From UBA8515 sp036170795 (GTDB lineage: Bacteria; Patescibacteriota; Minisyncoccia; Phycocordibacterales; UBA9973), in the NCBI GenBank assembly GCA_036170795.1, contig JAVHPX010000031.1:1-45129 (forward strand): 45,129 nt of DNA, in the 5' to 3' direction. Made by a program: the position numbers and the translations under genes. Positions within the stretch are counted from its first letter, which is position 1. Each line of letters begins with the position of its first letter. The notes beneath the pieces were generated by a model that saw only the letters and a program-made list of their open reading frames with translations, had not been told where the DNA came from and did no database searches. Shown here piece after piece: positions 15,554-23,986 of the stretch.

Positions 15554-15561
15554 TTAAGAGA

Positions 15562-15759
15562 CTATGCGCGCTGTACATTTACAGCACTAGGTCCCTTTGC
15601 AGTTTCTTCTGTGTCAAAAGTAACAGCATCACCCTCACGTAGTTCATCGAACGATACGCCTACAAGAGAATTACTGTGAAAGAATAAATCTTTCGCAAGT
15701 CCTTCTGCTGTGATGAAACCGAAACCTTTGTCAGTAAGCTTTTTTATTGAGCCAGTCAT
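15562..15759 (-). CDS. cspA: Cold shock protein, CspA family
   Basis: Single-domain RNA chaperone that binds single-stranded RNA or DNA, 65 aa. RNP1 is KGFGFI (11-16) and RNP2 is DLFFHSN (24-30), with the rest of the OB fold (EGDAVTFDTEETAKGPSAVNVQ) normal. The gene has a consensus promoter (TTGACA-17-TATAAT, minus, 15845-15873) and a leader of about 75-80 nt, unlike most genes here, as expected if expression is controlled through the leader. It is divergent from a DEAD-box helicase, another cold-induced RNA remodeller. Confidence 0.95.
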   Translation of the reverse strand: MTGSIKKLTDKGFGFITAEGLAKDLFFHSNSLVGVSFDELREGDAVTFDTEETAKGPSAVNVQRA

Positions 15760-15844
15760 TGATTTTGATTGTTTAGTAAATAATTACAAATGTGATGAAT
15801 GTTTGAGATCGACTATTTCGAAACGATACGTCCTTTGTTCTTTG

Positions 15845-15873
15845 ATTATACAATTACGTAAATTTATTGTCAA
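15845..15873 (-). promoter_or_regulatory. Consensus promoter of cspA
   Basis: On the minus strand, TTGACA (15868-15873), a 17-nt spacer and TATAAT (15845-15850): a perfect sigma70 consensus. The start is expected near 15838. Confidence 0.85.
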
Positions 15874-15877
15874 CAAC

Positions 15878-15886
15878 TTATCCACA
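15878..15886 (+). promoter_or_regulatory. DnaA box between cspA and the DEAD-box gene
   Basis: Exact TTATCCACA, 4 nt upstream of the cspA -35 and 15 nt upstream of the -35 of the divergent helicase gene. Confidence 0.5.
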
Positions 15887-15901
15887 TATAAATGTATATC
15901 A

Positions 15902-15930
15902 TTGACAAAATAAACTATAAATGCTAATCT
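15902..15930 (+). promoter_or_regulatory. Promoter of the DEAD-box helicase gene
   Basis: TTGACA (15902-15907), a 17-nt spacer and TAATCT (15925-15930). The start is expected near 15937, leaving a leader of about 95 nt. Confidence 0.7.
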
Positions 15931-15966
15931 ATAGAAGTTGGAATACTCCTTAAAGCGTGTATATAA

Positions 15967-16017
15967 GTGTTTCAATCCATTGCACCATCTCAGTGCAATT
16001 ATTTATTTTTGAAACAC
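15967..16017 (+). promoter_or_regulatory. Nested hairpin in the helicase mRNA leader
   Basis: The outer stem pairs GTGTTTCAA (15967-15975) with TTGAAACAC (16009-16017), 9 bp. An inner hairpin pairs ATTGCAC (15979-15985) with GTGCAAT (15993-15999), 7 bp, loop of 7. The element ends about 13 nt before the ATG and could regulate translation or mRNA decay. Confidence 0.6.
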
Positions 16018-16030
16018 GTAAAATTTAATT

Positions 16031-17395
16031 ATGTCTACATATAGCAAACAAGACCCAAAAAGGTCTTCTTTATATTCATCTGGACCCAAAAAAAGTCCTA
16101 CAAATCGTCATATTAGTAATTATAAACCTGGAGCTAAATCAAGTGCTATTAGTAGTACTCCAAGAAAACCTTCTTTTAGATCAAAACCATCATATAATAG
16201 CCATAGACCACACGGAGGAGCTTCACACCCATCTTTCGGTGGTGATAAACGAAGAAGTGGTGGTGGAAGAAATAAAAGGAACTCATTTGAACGTATAGAT
16301 GTATCAAGATTTATTAGCAAAGCAACAATTACAGAAAAGGAGGAAATTTATATTCCTATTCATACATTTAATGATTTTATCATTGATCAACGTATTAAAA
16401 ATGCTATTATAAACAAACAATATATATATCCAAGTCCAATCCAAGACAAAGCTATTCCACAAGCACTTGAAGGTAGAGATATTCTGGGTATTGCCAATAC
16501 AGGAACTGGTAAAACTGCAGCATTCTTAATACCTCTTATAGATAAAGTTTTAAAAGATAAAAAAGAAACAGTAATAATTATTGCACCTACTCGTGAACTT
16601 GCCCTTCAAATTGAAAAAGAATTTATAGAATTTACTAAAGGAATGAATATGTGGTCAGTCGCATGTGTTGGAGGTGCACCAATTTTTACTCAAATTAAAA
16701 ATTTACGCCATGGAGCAAACTTTGTTATTGGTACTCCGGGACGATTACTTGATTTAGTAAAACGTAAAGAAATAAATTTATCTGATACTCGCTCAGTCGT
16801 ACTAGATGAAGCTGATCGTATGCTTGATATGGGATTCATAGATGATATTACATATTTAATAGACAAAACTCCAAAAGATCGACAAAGTTTATTTTTTTCT
16901 GCAACTCTCCCAAAATCAATAGAAAAACTAATAGAACGTTTTGCCAATAATCCTGTACATGTTATGGTAAAAACTCAAGATACTTCTAAAAATGTTGAAC
17001 AAGATATTGTTCGTGTAGCTCGTGGTATAGACAAAATAGATGTTTTATCTGAATTACTATCAAATTCTGAATTAAAAAAAGTTCTTATATTTTCTGAAAT
17101 GAAACATGCTGTAGAAAAACTCTCTTTAGAACTCATAAAAAGAGGGTTTAAAGCAGGATCAATACATGGTGATAAACGTCACAATGACCGTCAGCGTACC
17201 TTAAAAAAATTTAAAGACAACGAACTAGATATTCTTGTAGCTACTGATGTAGCAGCAAGAGGTCTTGATATTCCTAATGTCACTCATGTTATCAATTATG
17301 AAATTCCACAAACATATGATACTTACATTCATCGTATCGGCCGAACTGGCCGAGCAAACCATAAGGGTATAGCTCTGACATTTATAACTTCTTAA
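16031..17395 (+). CDS. DEAD-box ATP-dependent RNA helicase
   Basis: SF2 RNA helicase, 454 aa. The first 95 residues are disordered and rich in Ser, Arg, Gly, Pro and Lys, unusual because bacterial DEAD-box proteins mostly carry such tails at the C-terminus. The core has motif I ANTGTGKT, Ia PTRELAL, Ib TPGRLLDL, II DEAD in VLDEADRMLDMGF, III SAT, then ATDVAARGLDIP (V) and HRIGRTGRA (VI). The protein stops shortly after motif VI with no extra RNA-binding domain, so the N-terminal basic tail may supply RNA contact. The leader carries a nested hairpin. RhlE or CsdA-like function in cold adaptation or ribosome assembly is inferred. Confidence 0.94.
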   Translation: MSTYSKQDPKRSSLYSSGPKKSPTNRHISNYKPGAKSSAISSTPRKPSFRSKPSYNSHRPHGGASHPSFGGDKRRSGGGRNKRNSFERIDVSRFISKATITEKEEIYIPIHTFNDFIIDQRIKNAIINKQYIYPSPIQDKAIPQALEGRDILGIANTGTGKTAAFLIPLIDKVLKDKKETVIIIAPTRELALQIEKEFIEFTKGMNMWSVACVGGAPIFTQIKNLRHGANFVIGTPGRLLDLVKRKEINLSDTRSVVLDEADRMLDMGFIDDITYLIDKTPKDRQSLFFSATLPKSIEKLIERFANNPVHVMVKTQDTSKNVEQDIVRVARGIDKIDVLSELLSNSELKKVLIFSEMKHAVEKLSLELIKRGFKAGSIHGDKRHNDRQRTLKKFKDNELDILVATDVAARGLDIPNVTHVINYEIPQTYDTYIHRIGRTGRANHKGIALTFITS

Positions 17396-17429
17396 GTAAA
17401 TAATTTATCATATATTATTATTTTAATAT

Positions 17430-17470
17430 ATCTAGTGTCGCAAAAGATATATTGTGCGACACTGTATTAT
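17430..17470. terminator. Hairpin between the helicase gene and the CAP-domain gene
   Basis: AGTGTCGCA (17434-17442) and TGCGACACT (17455-17463) form a perfect 9-bp stem with a 12-nt loop, followed by an AT-rich run. It sits between convergent genes. The rest of 17396-17541 holds nothing further that I can see. Confidence 0.6.
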
Positions 17471-17541
17471 ATAATTCTTAAAATACTAATTACACTACCC
17501 TATTGGATATTACGCTAATACTACTACAATCATCATATAAT

Positions 17542-18456
17542 TTATGTACTATTAGATAGACAAGTATTAAATAATTTAATACTTTTATTATAAATAAAAA
17601 CTTTTTGTTTTAATTCTCCAATTAATTGATTGTAAACTTCTACAAGATTATTATATTCATTAATTTGCTCATTAGTTGTCTTTCCATTGTATATTACTCC
17701 TTTATTAATCTGACTATGACGTAAATTAAGATCTGCTTCCATAATTTTAGCCTGTTTTTGATCTAAAATAATTTTTCCATAAAGAATTTCATCAATCAAA
17801 GGACAAGCATCTTTAGGTAAGCCAAAATGCTGAACAGCTATCCAAGTATCTTGACCCTTAAACATTCCATGACCTACAGCTACGCCTATATCAGTATAAT
17901 GCTTATTCAAAATATTATCTCTATGACCTTGACTTGCCATCCATGCATTAAGAAGTGCTTCTGCATCTTTAAAATTACCCAAAGCAAGGTTCTCACCTAT
18001 TGTAATATAATCATATGATACTTCTTTACTAAGATATACTATCCCTATATTGTCTGGTGATATATGTTCAAAATATTGTTGTTTAAACATATCATTTATT
18101 TTAATTTGTGCTGAAAAATCTAATTTAGAATTTTCTTTAAGTGGCACTAAATTACCATTTAATAATCTATTTTTATTTGTCCAGTTAATAACATCCTTAA
18201 TCGAAAGTTTAACACTATTTACATTAGCAGAAAGGCCTTCTGTTACATGCAAAGTCCCTGGAGTATTAACGGTGTTAGATAAAATTTTATTATCTGATTT
18301 AATTATTATATTATTTTTAATAGTACTAGGTATTAGATTACTTTTATCTGCTATATAAGAAACTGCACGTATATATACAGTCTCAACATCATCTTTAATA
18401 ATAAAGAGTGACACACAAACAAATACAATAATTAAAATTTGAAAAAATATTTTCAT
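17542..18456 (-). CDS. Exported CAP-domain protein (SCP/PR1, YkwD-like)
   Basis: The 304-aa protein has an N-terminal signal anchor (about 3-20), an extended linker to about 80, a CAP domain (about 85-220) and a helical C-terminal tail. CAP-cavity residues can be seen as His in FEHISPDN, Glu in GENLAL and His in GHRDNIL. The molecular activity of bacterial CAP proteins is mostly unknown; they act outside the cell. The C-terminal extension with LNLRHSQI and EYNNLVEVYNQLIGEL looks like a coiled coil. It lies 2 nt downstream of the Ada-like membrane protein gene and is probably cotranscribed with it. Confidence 0.88.
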   Translation of the reverse strand: MKIFFQILIIVFVCVSLFIIKDDVETVYIRAVSYIADKSNLIPSTIKNNIIIKSDNKILSNTVNTPGTLHVTEGLSANVNSVKLSIKDVINWTNKNRLLNGNLVPLKENSKLDFSAQIKINDMFKQQYFEHISPDNIGIVYLSKEVSYDYITIGENLALGNFKDAEALLNAWMASQGHRDNILNKHYTDIGVAVGHGMFKGQDTWIAVQHFGLPKDACPLIDEILYGKIILDQKQAKIMEADLNLRHSQINKGVIYNGKTTNEQINEYNNLVEVYNQLIGELKQKVFIYNKSIKLFNTCLSNST

Positions 18457-18458
18457 AA

Positions 18459-18857
18459 TTATTTACAAGATGATGCAAGGCGATATCCTGATTTTTGAGC
18501 ATCACTTGATGTTGCAAACCAAACTTCATTTATTGATTTAATACGTTTAGCACCCAAACACCCTCTTGCATAATATAGTTTACCATTTTTTGAAGCCACA
18601 TAGTTTTTTTCTATTACTATAGGTTTAATATCTAAAACATCAGTATTAAGACTTTCTGTAGATAAAATTTTACTATTCGAATTTCCTGTTTGAATAATTT
18701 TAATACCAGAATTATCTTTAGCTAGATTACTTATTGAGAGTCTTCCTAATCCAAAAGCTGATAATCCAACCCCTATTACTATAAATAAATATATAATAGT
18801 TATATTATCAATATAAATCTTGCTCTTGATTTTATCAAGTAAATTGTGTATACTCAT
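18459..18857 (-). CDS. Membrane-anchored protein with Ada-like metal-binding fold
   Basis: 132 aa with a cytoplasmic N-terminus, one membrane helix (about 20-38) and an exterior C-terminal domain (about 85-131). The pattern YVASKNGKLYYARGC, RIKSINEVWFAT, DAQKSGYRLASSC resembles the Ada N-terminal zinc domain, but only two cysteines (Cys100 and Cys131) are kept where Ada uses four. A disulfide or another ligand set is therefore likely. From memory, such membrane-anchored Ada-like modules are frequent in CPR genomes and have no assigned role. A -10 TATAAT (minus, 18865-18870) ends 7 nt before the ATG. Confidence 0.75.
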   Translation of the reverse strand: MSIHNLLDKIKSKIYIDNITIIYLFIVIGVGLSAFGLGRLSISNLAKDNSGIKIIQTGNSNSKILSTESLNTDVLDIKPIVIEKNYVASKNGKLYYARGCLGAKRIKSINEVWFATSSDAQKSGYRLASSCK

Positions 18858-18905
18858 ATGTACTATTATAAATAATAAAAGAGCTTTAGACTAGCATAAC
18901 ATTAT

Positions 18906-19178
18906 ATGGCACATAGAAAAGCCGGGGGTTCAGCCAAAAATTTAACAGATTCAAATCCAAAGTATCTAGGTACGAAGCTTTATGCTGGACAAATTGCTAA
19001 AGCGGGATCAATTATAATTCGTCAACGTGGAACAAAAATTATTCCTGGGATAAACGTTGGATTAGGTAAAGACCATACTCTCTTTGCTCTTAAACCTGGA
19101 ATAGTTAAATTTGGTATTAAAAGAAAAATAAATTTTAATCGTACATCTTCAGTCAAGAAAATAGTTCACATAATATAA
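18906..19178 (+). CDS. rpmA: 50S ribosomal protein bL27
   Basis: Ribosomal protein near the peptidyl transferase centre. The 90 aa start MAHRKAGGSAKNLTDSNPKY and contain KAGSIIIRQRGTKIIPG and GKDHTLFALKPGIVKF. The N-terminus needs no processing, unlike the Firmicutes form. No rplU (bL21) lies upstream, which is unusual. A strong terminator follows. Confidence 0.97.
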   Translation: MAHRKAGGSAKNLTDSNPKYLGTKLYAGQIAKAGSIIIRQRGTKIIPGINVGLGKDHTLFALKPGIVKFGIKRKINFNRTSSVKKIVHII

Positions 19179-19180
19179 AT

Positions 19181-19212
19181 AAACTCCTCGATATGCGAGG
19201 AGTTTATTTTTG
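19181..19212. terminator. Bidirectional terminator between rpmA and rplI
   Basis: AAACTCCTCG (19181-19190) pairs with CGAGGAGTTT (19196-19205) around a 5-nt loop, followed by a T run. It overlaps the stop codon of rplI on the other strand. Confidence 0.9.
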
Positions 19213-19647
19213 TGCTTCTATCACTACTTGGCATTTACCTTGTCTATCCCCTTTTTTTATTATAACCGTATGAAAACCAACTTCTTTTATATGTTCCATA
19301 ATTAATGTGCCTTCTTCAATATCTATTCCAAAATTTTCTTTTATAGCTTGTACTATATCATGAAAATTAATTGCTTTAAATAAATGACCTTTTTCATTTG
19401 CTTTCGCAACGATTTTTACTGTTGTATTATCTATAGTAGAAATTAATTTATTAAATGCTTGAATTTCTTCTTCTTTTTTTTTATTCATTTGAATTTTTCG
19501 AGCTTCTAGTTTAGCTAGTGCTTGCGGAGTTGCTAACTCAGCTAAACCTTTAGATAGGAGTACATTTTGAGCATATCCTACCTTAAACTCTTTCACATCG
19601 TATTTGTTGCCAACTTTTGGAACATCAGTAAGTAAAATAACTTTCAT
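19204..19647 (-). CDS. rplI: 50S ribosomal protein bL9
   Basis: 147 aa, full length. The N-terminal domain reads MKVILLTDVPKVGNKYDVKE and has the YAQNVLLSKGLA motif, followed by the long connecting helix (LEARKIQMNKKKEEEIQAF) and the C-terminal domain with GHLFKAI. L9 has been reported missing from several CPR lineages, so its presence helps to place this organism. It lies 4 nt downstream of ctpA, an unusual neighbour. Confidence 0.95.
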   Translation of the reverse strand: MKVILLTDVPKVGNKYDVKEFKVGYAQNVLLSKGLAELATPQALAKLEARKIQMNKKKEEEIQAFNKLISTIDNTTVKIVAKANEKGHLFKAINFHDIVQAIKENFGIDIEEGTLIMEHIKEVGFHTVIIKKGDRQGKCQVVIEAQK

Positions 19648-19651
19648 ATTA

Positions 19652-20890
19652 TTATGGTTTAGCTGTTAATACTTCTATTGCTTTATCCATCTGAGGATCA
19701 TGCTTCGCCTCTACATCTTTGATTGTAAAAGGAATAACAATATCTGGATCTAAACCATGTTCAGATATTGAAACCCCATTAGGGGTTAGCCATCTAGCTA
19801 CTGTGACTTTAAGTGATGTTGTATCGGTAATATTAACAAGTTCTTGAACAGATCCTTTACCAAATGTTTTCTCACCTATTAAAGTTGCAATACCATGCTC
19901 TTTAAGAGCACCGGCTAAGATCTCTGAAGCAGAAGCAGAACCTCGATCAACTAATACAACAAAATCAAGAGATTTATTAAATAATCGTGGGCCATAACTA
20001 CGATAAATTATAGTTTTTTGACTACCACCAAAATCTTCGCTTACAATTGGTTTACCTTCATCTATGAACCAAGAACCAATGGCTACAGCAGAATCAAGAT
20101 AACCACCTGGATTACCACGTAAATCAAGTATAAGTTTATGAGAATGTGAAGATATAAATTTATTTAATGCCTCTTGAAATAAATTTGCTGAATTCTCAGA
20201 AAAACTATAGAACTTAATCACAAAAATATTATCAGGGCGAAGCTCAGTATCAATGGTTGGGACAGAAATAATATCTCTAGTAATCTTAATTTCACTTGTT
20301 AATTTATTTTCTGGACGAAAAATTAACAATGTTACAATACTACCCTTAGGTCCACGAATAAGACTAATAGCTTTATCTATAGTCATATCACTTGTATCTA
20401 CTTTATCTATTTTTAAAATTTTATCACCGGACTTAATTCCTGCTTTTATCGCTGGATTATCTTTTAATGGAGCAATAATTGTTAATAATTTATCTTTCAA
20501 CCCAATTTCAGCACCAATACCACCAAATGATCCTTTTATTTCATCTTTAAATAATTTATTTTCTTCTGGAGAAAAGAAAACAGTATATGGATCTTTTAAA
20601 GATGATGCCAATCCTGATATTGCTCCCCAAACACGGTCTTGATCAGTTATTTTCTTTGAATATAATGATTTCTCATTAAGCAAATTCCAAACTTTCCAAA
20701 ATGAATTAAAATCAGCAACAGTATTTACTTGAGTATTTTTATTGGTAACAGAAAATACTTTATCAATTTCTGGGCGACGATAATATCCAACATATATACC
20801 AAGACTGAAAACTCCAAATAATAAAAACAAGGAAATAAGTACATATATCAATGTTCGAATATTTTGTTTAGATGGTTTTTTAAAAATCAT
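19652..20890 (-). CDS. ctpA: C-terminal processing serine protease, S41 family
   Basis: Exported tail-specific protease, 412 aa. It has an N-terminal membrane anchor (about 12-34), a PDZ domain (about 120-200: GSFGGIGAEIG, AGIKSGDKILKIDK) and an S41 catalytic domain. The Ser/Lys dyad is visible as GSASASE (Ser near 318) and EKTFGKGSVQ (Lys near 343), with LDLRGNPGG before it. It probably processes cell-wall or envelope proteins. It is cotranscribed with rplI. A TATACT lies 3 nt before the ATG, which is too close for a normal start site, so the promoter is unclear. Confidence 0.95.
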   Translation of the reverse strand: MIFKKPSKQNIRTLIYVLISLFLLFGVFSLGIYVGYYRRPEIDKVFSVTNKNTQVNTVADFNSFWKVWNLLNEKSLYSKKITDQDRVWGAISGLASSLKDPYTVFFSPEENKLFKDEIKGSFGGIGAEIGLKDKLLTIIAPLKDNPAIKAGIKSGDKILKIDKVDTSDMTIDKAISLIRGPKGSIVTLLIFRPENKLTSEIKITRDIISVPTIDTELRPDNIFVIKFYSFSENSANLFQEALNKFISSHSHKLILDLRGNPGGYLDSAVAIGSWFIDEGKPIVSEDFGGSQKTIIYRSYGPRLFNKSLDFVVLVDRGSASASEILAGALKEHGIATLIGEKTFGKGSVQELVNITDTTSLKVTVARWLTPNGVSISEHGLDPDIVIPFTIKDVEAKHDPQMDKAIEVLTAKP

Positions 20891-20916
20891 AAAAGTATAT
20901 TATTTAAAAATTATTA

Positions 20917-22122
20917 TTATTTTTCAAGTTTTAATGCAGACGAAGTGTATTTATTCCTTGGATCCCACAACATCCACGAAGTTAAACTATTATCATTAAC
21001 TGCTTTTATTTCAGATTGAACCATTTCCTTAGTATACACTGCTCCTAAATTAAAGTCTTGTAACCAAGGACGAATTTTATTAATATCTTGATTTTGAGCT
21101 TTTGTTTTATTTACTCCTTCTTTAAGCGCTTTATTTATAATCTCATATGGATGTAAGGCTGGATTTTTAAATCCATCTTGCATGGGTGGATAATGTGATG
21201 GATAAACCATTGGTGAAAGAAAATCAAAATATGGTAACATCTTTTCCCAGATTTGCCCCATACCCATATCATCAGTTGCTTGTGTTGTTAAACCAAAAAG
21301 ATCAGCTGACATTGGAATATTCTGATATAATTTTATTTCTCGTGAAAGATATTTCACAAATTCTTCTATATTATCTGATCGTGTCTTACCTTTAAGCAAA
21401 TGATAATTAATATCTTTTATATTACCATCAGAAGGATAACGTATATAATCAAAATTTATTTCATCAAAACCTTCATCATATGCGTCACGTGCTATTGCTA
21501 CTATATACTTCCATACTTCTTTATTGGCCGGATCAAGAAATGATAACCCTTTATGATCTTCCCAAATTTTACCATCACTTTTTTTAATTATAGACCATTC
21601 TGGTTTTATTTTTGTTCCATATGGATCTTGAAAAACAGCAATACGTCCAATAATATAAATATTTTTCTGATGAAGCAAGTTAGTCAAAGCTCGAATATCT
21701 GGAATACGTTTTTCTGTTGTACCCATTTTTTGTAATTCATGATTAGACACCATAAAACCAATACGCCCAGTTGAATCTTTTATATCTATAACTATAGCAT
21801 TAAGTTCTGTATCATCTATCAATTTTATAATTGGATCCCTATATTTAGGAGATCCTGCTGTCCAACTTGATATATATACAGCTTTAACAGATGGAGGAGT
21901 TTTAATATGATTTACAACTATAGGTGTAGCTAGTAATGTAGGTGCAGTTACAATATTAAGAGGTTTAATATTTTCTGAATTAGTGTTCAAAATAGTAATA
22001 TTTTTATTTGAATAAATAAAATCAGTAAATAAGATTGTTGAAGTGTAATAAATAATTACCACGCACAATAAACATGCGAGGATAATAATTGTAAATCTAA
22101 TTTTATTTTTAATAAATAGCAT
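20917..22122 (-). CDS. Exported DUF4015 protein (putative glycoside hydrolase)
   Basis: About 400 aa with a signal anchor (about 10-32 after LFIKNKIRF) and a DUF4015 TIM-barrel domain (about 80-390). Recognisable segments are VKAVYISSWTAG, AIVIDIKDSTGRIGF, GRIAVFQDP, FDEINFDYIRYPSDG, MSADLFGLT and YFDFLSPMVYPSHYP. The acidic residues in DEINFDYIRYP sit where related hydrolases have catalytic acids. The substrate is unknown, probably a cell-surface polysaccharide. I chose the ATG at 22120-22122, one base after the upstream stop (TAA-A-ATG); an in-frame ATG at 22134 overlapping the upstream gene is possible. Confidence 0.85.
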   Translation of the reverse strand: MLFIKNKIRFTIIILACLLCVVIIYYTSTILFTDFIYSNKNITILNTNSENIKPLNIVTAPTLLATPIVVNHIKTPPSVKAVYISSWTAGSPKYRDPIIKLIDDTELNAIVIDIKDSTGRIGFMVSNHELQKMGTTEKRIPDIRALTNLLHQKNIYIIGRIAVFQDPYGTKIKPEWSIIKKSDGKIWEDHKGLSFLDPANKEVWKYIVAIARDAYDEGFDEINFDYIRYPSDGNIKDINYHLLKGKTRSDNIEEFVKYLSREIKLYQNIPMSADLFGLTTQATDDMGMGQIWEKMLPYFDFLSPMVYPSHYPPMQDGFKNPALHPYEIINKALKEGVNKTKAQNQDINKIRPWLQDFNLGAVYTKEMVQSEIKAVNDNSLTSWMLWDPRNKYTSSALKLEK

Positions 22123-22123
22123 T

Positions 22124-22339
22124 TTATTCCCCATTACTCATATTATCTACAAATGTTTTGCTATGATCATCATTTTTTAATTGATATGTTTTTGCTTGTT
22201 TGTAGAATGAATAATAAAGAAAAATAAGAATAAATCCAGTAATCACAAAAAAAATCTGACGCCAATTATTTGGAAATCCTAAAAATGGTAATATTATAAC
22301 CCATAATCCTATAATAAACAATGTACGTTCTTTTCTCAT
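22124..22339 (-). CDS. Small membrane protein, 71 aa
   Basis: Two predicted membrane helices (about 7-21 and 28-44, with LPFLGFPNNWRQ between them) and a short charged C-terminus. No function known. It heads the unit with the DUF4015 gene. A -10 TATAAT (minus, 22348-22353) ends 8 nt before the ATG, with a possible -35 TTGTTG at 22371-22376. Confidence 0.7.
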   Translation of the reverse strand: MRKERTLFIIGLWVIILPFLGFPNNWRQIFFVITGFILIFLYYSFYKQAKTYQLKNDDHSKTFVDNMSNGE

Positions 22340-22359
22340 ATATTCATATTATACCTTAT

Positions 22360-23049
22360 TTAAAAAGGTACAACAATCACAACAAACTCCCCTTTTTGTT
22401 TAGTAGTATTTTTTATAAAATATTCAAGTAATTCATTAGGTCTTCCTCTAACAAATTCTTCAAATTGTTTAGTAATCTCACGAGCTATGACTATAGTAGA
22501 ATTTGGTATATATGAATCAAGCGAAGAGAGCGTCTTTAAAATTCTATGAGTCGACTCATAGAATACAATAACTTTAGTAGAGGCTGCTATTTCTTTAAAT
22601 AAAGTTTCTCTACCCTTCTTATGAGGTAAAAACCCAAGAAATATAAATTCAGCTGAAGATATACCGCTTGCAGATAAAGCTGATATTAAAGCACTTGGCC
22701 CAGGAATAGGAACTACTTGCACATTATCCCCTAATTCATTACGTACATTTGCCACAAGCATAACTCCTGGATCAGAAATACAAGGAGTACCAGCATCTGA
22801 GACTAGAGCTAAATTTTTACCTTCTTTAAGCATTCGAATTATTACAGATTCTTTAGCGTTAGTACTATGAGCATGATAACTTATTGTTTTTGTATGAATA
22901 TCATATTTATACAAAAGTTTTCCTGTTGTACGAGTATCTTCACACAAAATACAATCTACTTCTTTAAGTATTCTCAATGCCCGAAGAGTAATATCTTCAA
23001 GATTACCAATAGGGGTAGCAACAATATAAAGTTTACCTACATCATTCAC
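22360..23049 (-). CDS. rsmI: 16S rRNA (cytidine(1402)-2'-O)-methyltransferase
   Basis: SAM-dependent enzyme that methylates C1402 of 16S rRNA in the P site. The 229 aa show the tetrapyrrole-methylase-like fold: LYIVATPIGNLEDITLRAL (8-26), CEDTRTTGKLL, VSDAGTPCISDPG, PGPSALISALSASG, and FYESTHRI. It is shorter than the E. coli protein (286 aa) because the C-terminal extension is missing, as in many bacteria. It sits 5 nt downstream of the DoxX-family gene. Confidence 0.95.
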   Translation of the reverse strand: MNDVGKLYIVATPIGNLEDITLRALRILKEVDCILCEDTRTTGKLLYKYDIHTKTISYHAHSTNAKESVIIRMLKEGKNLALVSDAGTPCISDPGVMLVANVRNELGDNVQVVPIPGPSALISALSASGISSAEFIFLGFLPHKKGRETLFKEIAASTKVIVFYESTHRILKTLSSLDSYIPNSTIVIAREITKQFEEFVRGRPNELLEYFIKNTTKQKGEFVVIVVPF

Positions 23050-23054
23050 AGAAA

Positions 23055-23405
23055 TTATAATATCATTAATAATGCTCCAATCAATGCAATATTTTTCATA
23101 AAGTTTATTTGATCATTCATTTTATTGTTTTGGTTAGATTCTTTCCAAAAATTATGTATCATAAACGTTGTAGGAACCAAAAAGATAATAAGTAAAATAG
23201 AAGATTCCTTGATATTAGTATTCAAGACAAAACCAAGTCCTCCAAGTATCATCATAGCTCCAGAAAGTAATACAGCTAATCGTGGATAAGGAACTCCTTT
23301 ACTTTTAGTATAACCTGTAAGCATTTTCTCATTTTTAAAATGATTAAAACCTGAATATAAAAAATATAAACCAAATATAACTTTCCCTAAAATAGATATT
23401 ATCAT
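23055..23405 (-). CDS. DoxX-family membrane protein
   Basis: 116 aa with four predicted membrane helices. The segments FGLYFLYSGFNHFKN (about 10-24) and GVPYPRLAVLLSGAMMILGG (about 37-56) are typical of DoxX. Members are linked to redox balance and thiol stress in some bacteria; no direct function can be assigned here. The gene precedes rsmI in one unit. Two TATAAT hexamers lie 17 and 30 nt upstream of the ATG. Confidence 0.85.
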   Translation of the reverse strand: MIISILGKVIFGLYFLYSGFNHFKNEKMLTGYTKSKGVPYPRLAVLLSGAMMILGGLGFVLNTNIKESSILLIIFLVPTTFMIHNFWKESNQNNKMNDQINFMKNIALIGALLMIL

Positions 23406-23448
23406 GATTATCTTAACAAATTATTATAATATATGATTATAGCATATA

Positions 23449-23486
23449 TAATAAAAAGAATATACAACATAAAATCGTATATTCTT
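23449..23486 (-). terminator. Terminator of the 145-aa gene
   Basis: AAGAATATAC (23456-23465) and GTATATTCTT (23477-23486) form a perfect 10-bp stem. On the minus strand it is followed by a T-rich run. Confidence 0.65.
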
Positions 23487-23514
23487 AAATTAATTTATTA
23501 ATCAAGATAGCCTT

Positions 23515-23952
23515 TTATTCTTTAAAATTTAAATTTAATAAAACATCTTTTTCTGAAGGTTTATCCTTACGTAAATAAATAAAAGAAAAATCATTATATA
23601 ATTCTTTTTTTATAATAAAAAGATCTCTATAATGCCCTATTATCCAAATACTAGAATTTGTTTCCCTCAATTGAATTTTTAAATAATCAATAAAAAGTTT
23701 CAAAACTCCATTAGTTGTGATAACTTGATTTTGTTTTGAATCCAAAAGAGAAGCATATCTTTTAGGGGTAAACAAAAGTAAAGTAAATTTTAATTTCCTT
23801 TTGTAAATCCTAGGGACAAAACCATAATTATCACTTTCTGCTTGTGTAATAATTCTATTAGCAACATAAACAGGAACTGAGAGTAAAAACTCTTTATCTC
23901 CTTTATCTTTAAAAGGAAACAGGCAAATTGAAGAATTATAAGCATTCATCAT
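23515..23952 (-). CDS. Hypothetical protein, 145 aa
   Basis: No family recognised. It is soluble and alpha/beta by eye, with segments SSICLFPFKDKGDKEFLLSV, FTLLLFTPKRYASLLD and SSIWIIGHYRDLFIIKKE. There is no signal peptide or membrane helix. It stands as its own unit between a promoter region with a 20-bp palindrome (23987-24006) and a terminator (23456-23486). AT content and codon use fit the neighbours, so there is no clear sign of transfer. Confidence 0.65.
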   Translation of the reverse strand: MMNAYNSSICLFPFKDKGDKEFLLSVPVYVANRIITQAESDNYGFVPRIYKRKLKFTLLLFTPKRYASLLDSKQNQVITTNGVLKLFIDYLKIQLRETNSSIWIIGHYRDLFIIKKELYNDFSFIYLRKDKPSEKDVLLNLNFKE

Positions 23953-23986
23953 AATCTATGATTTTTATGTGAAAAATATATATTAA

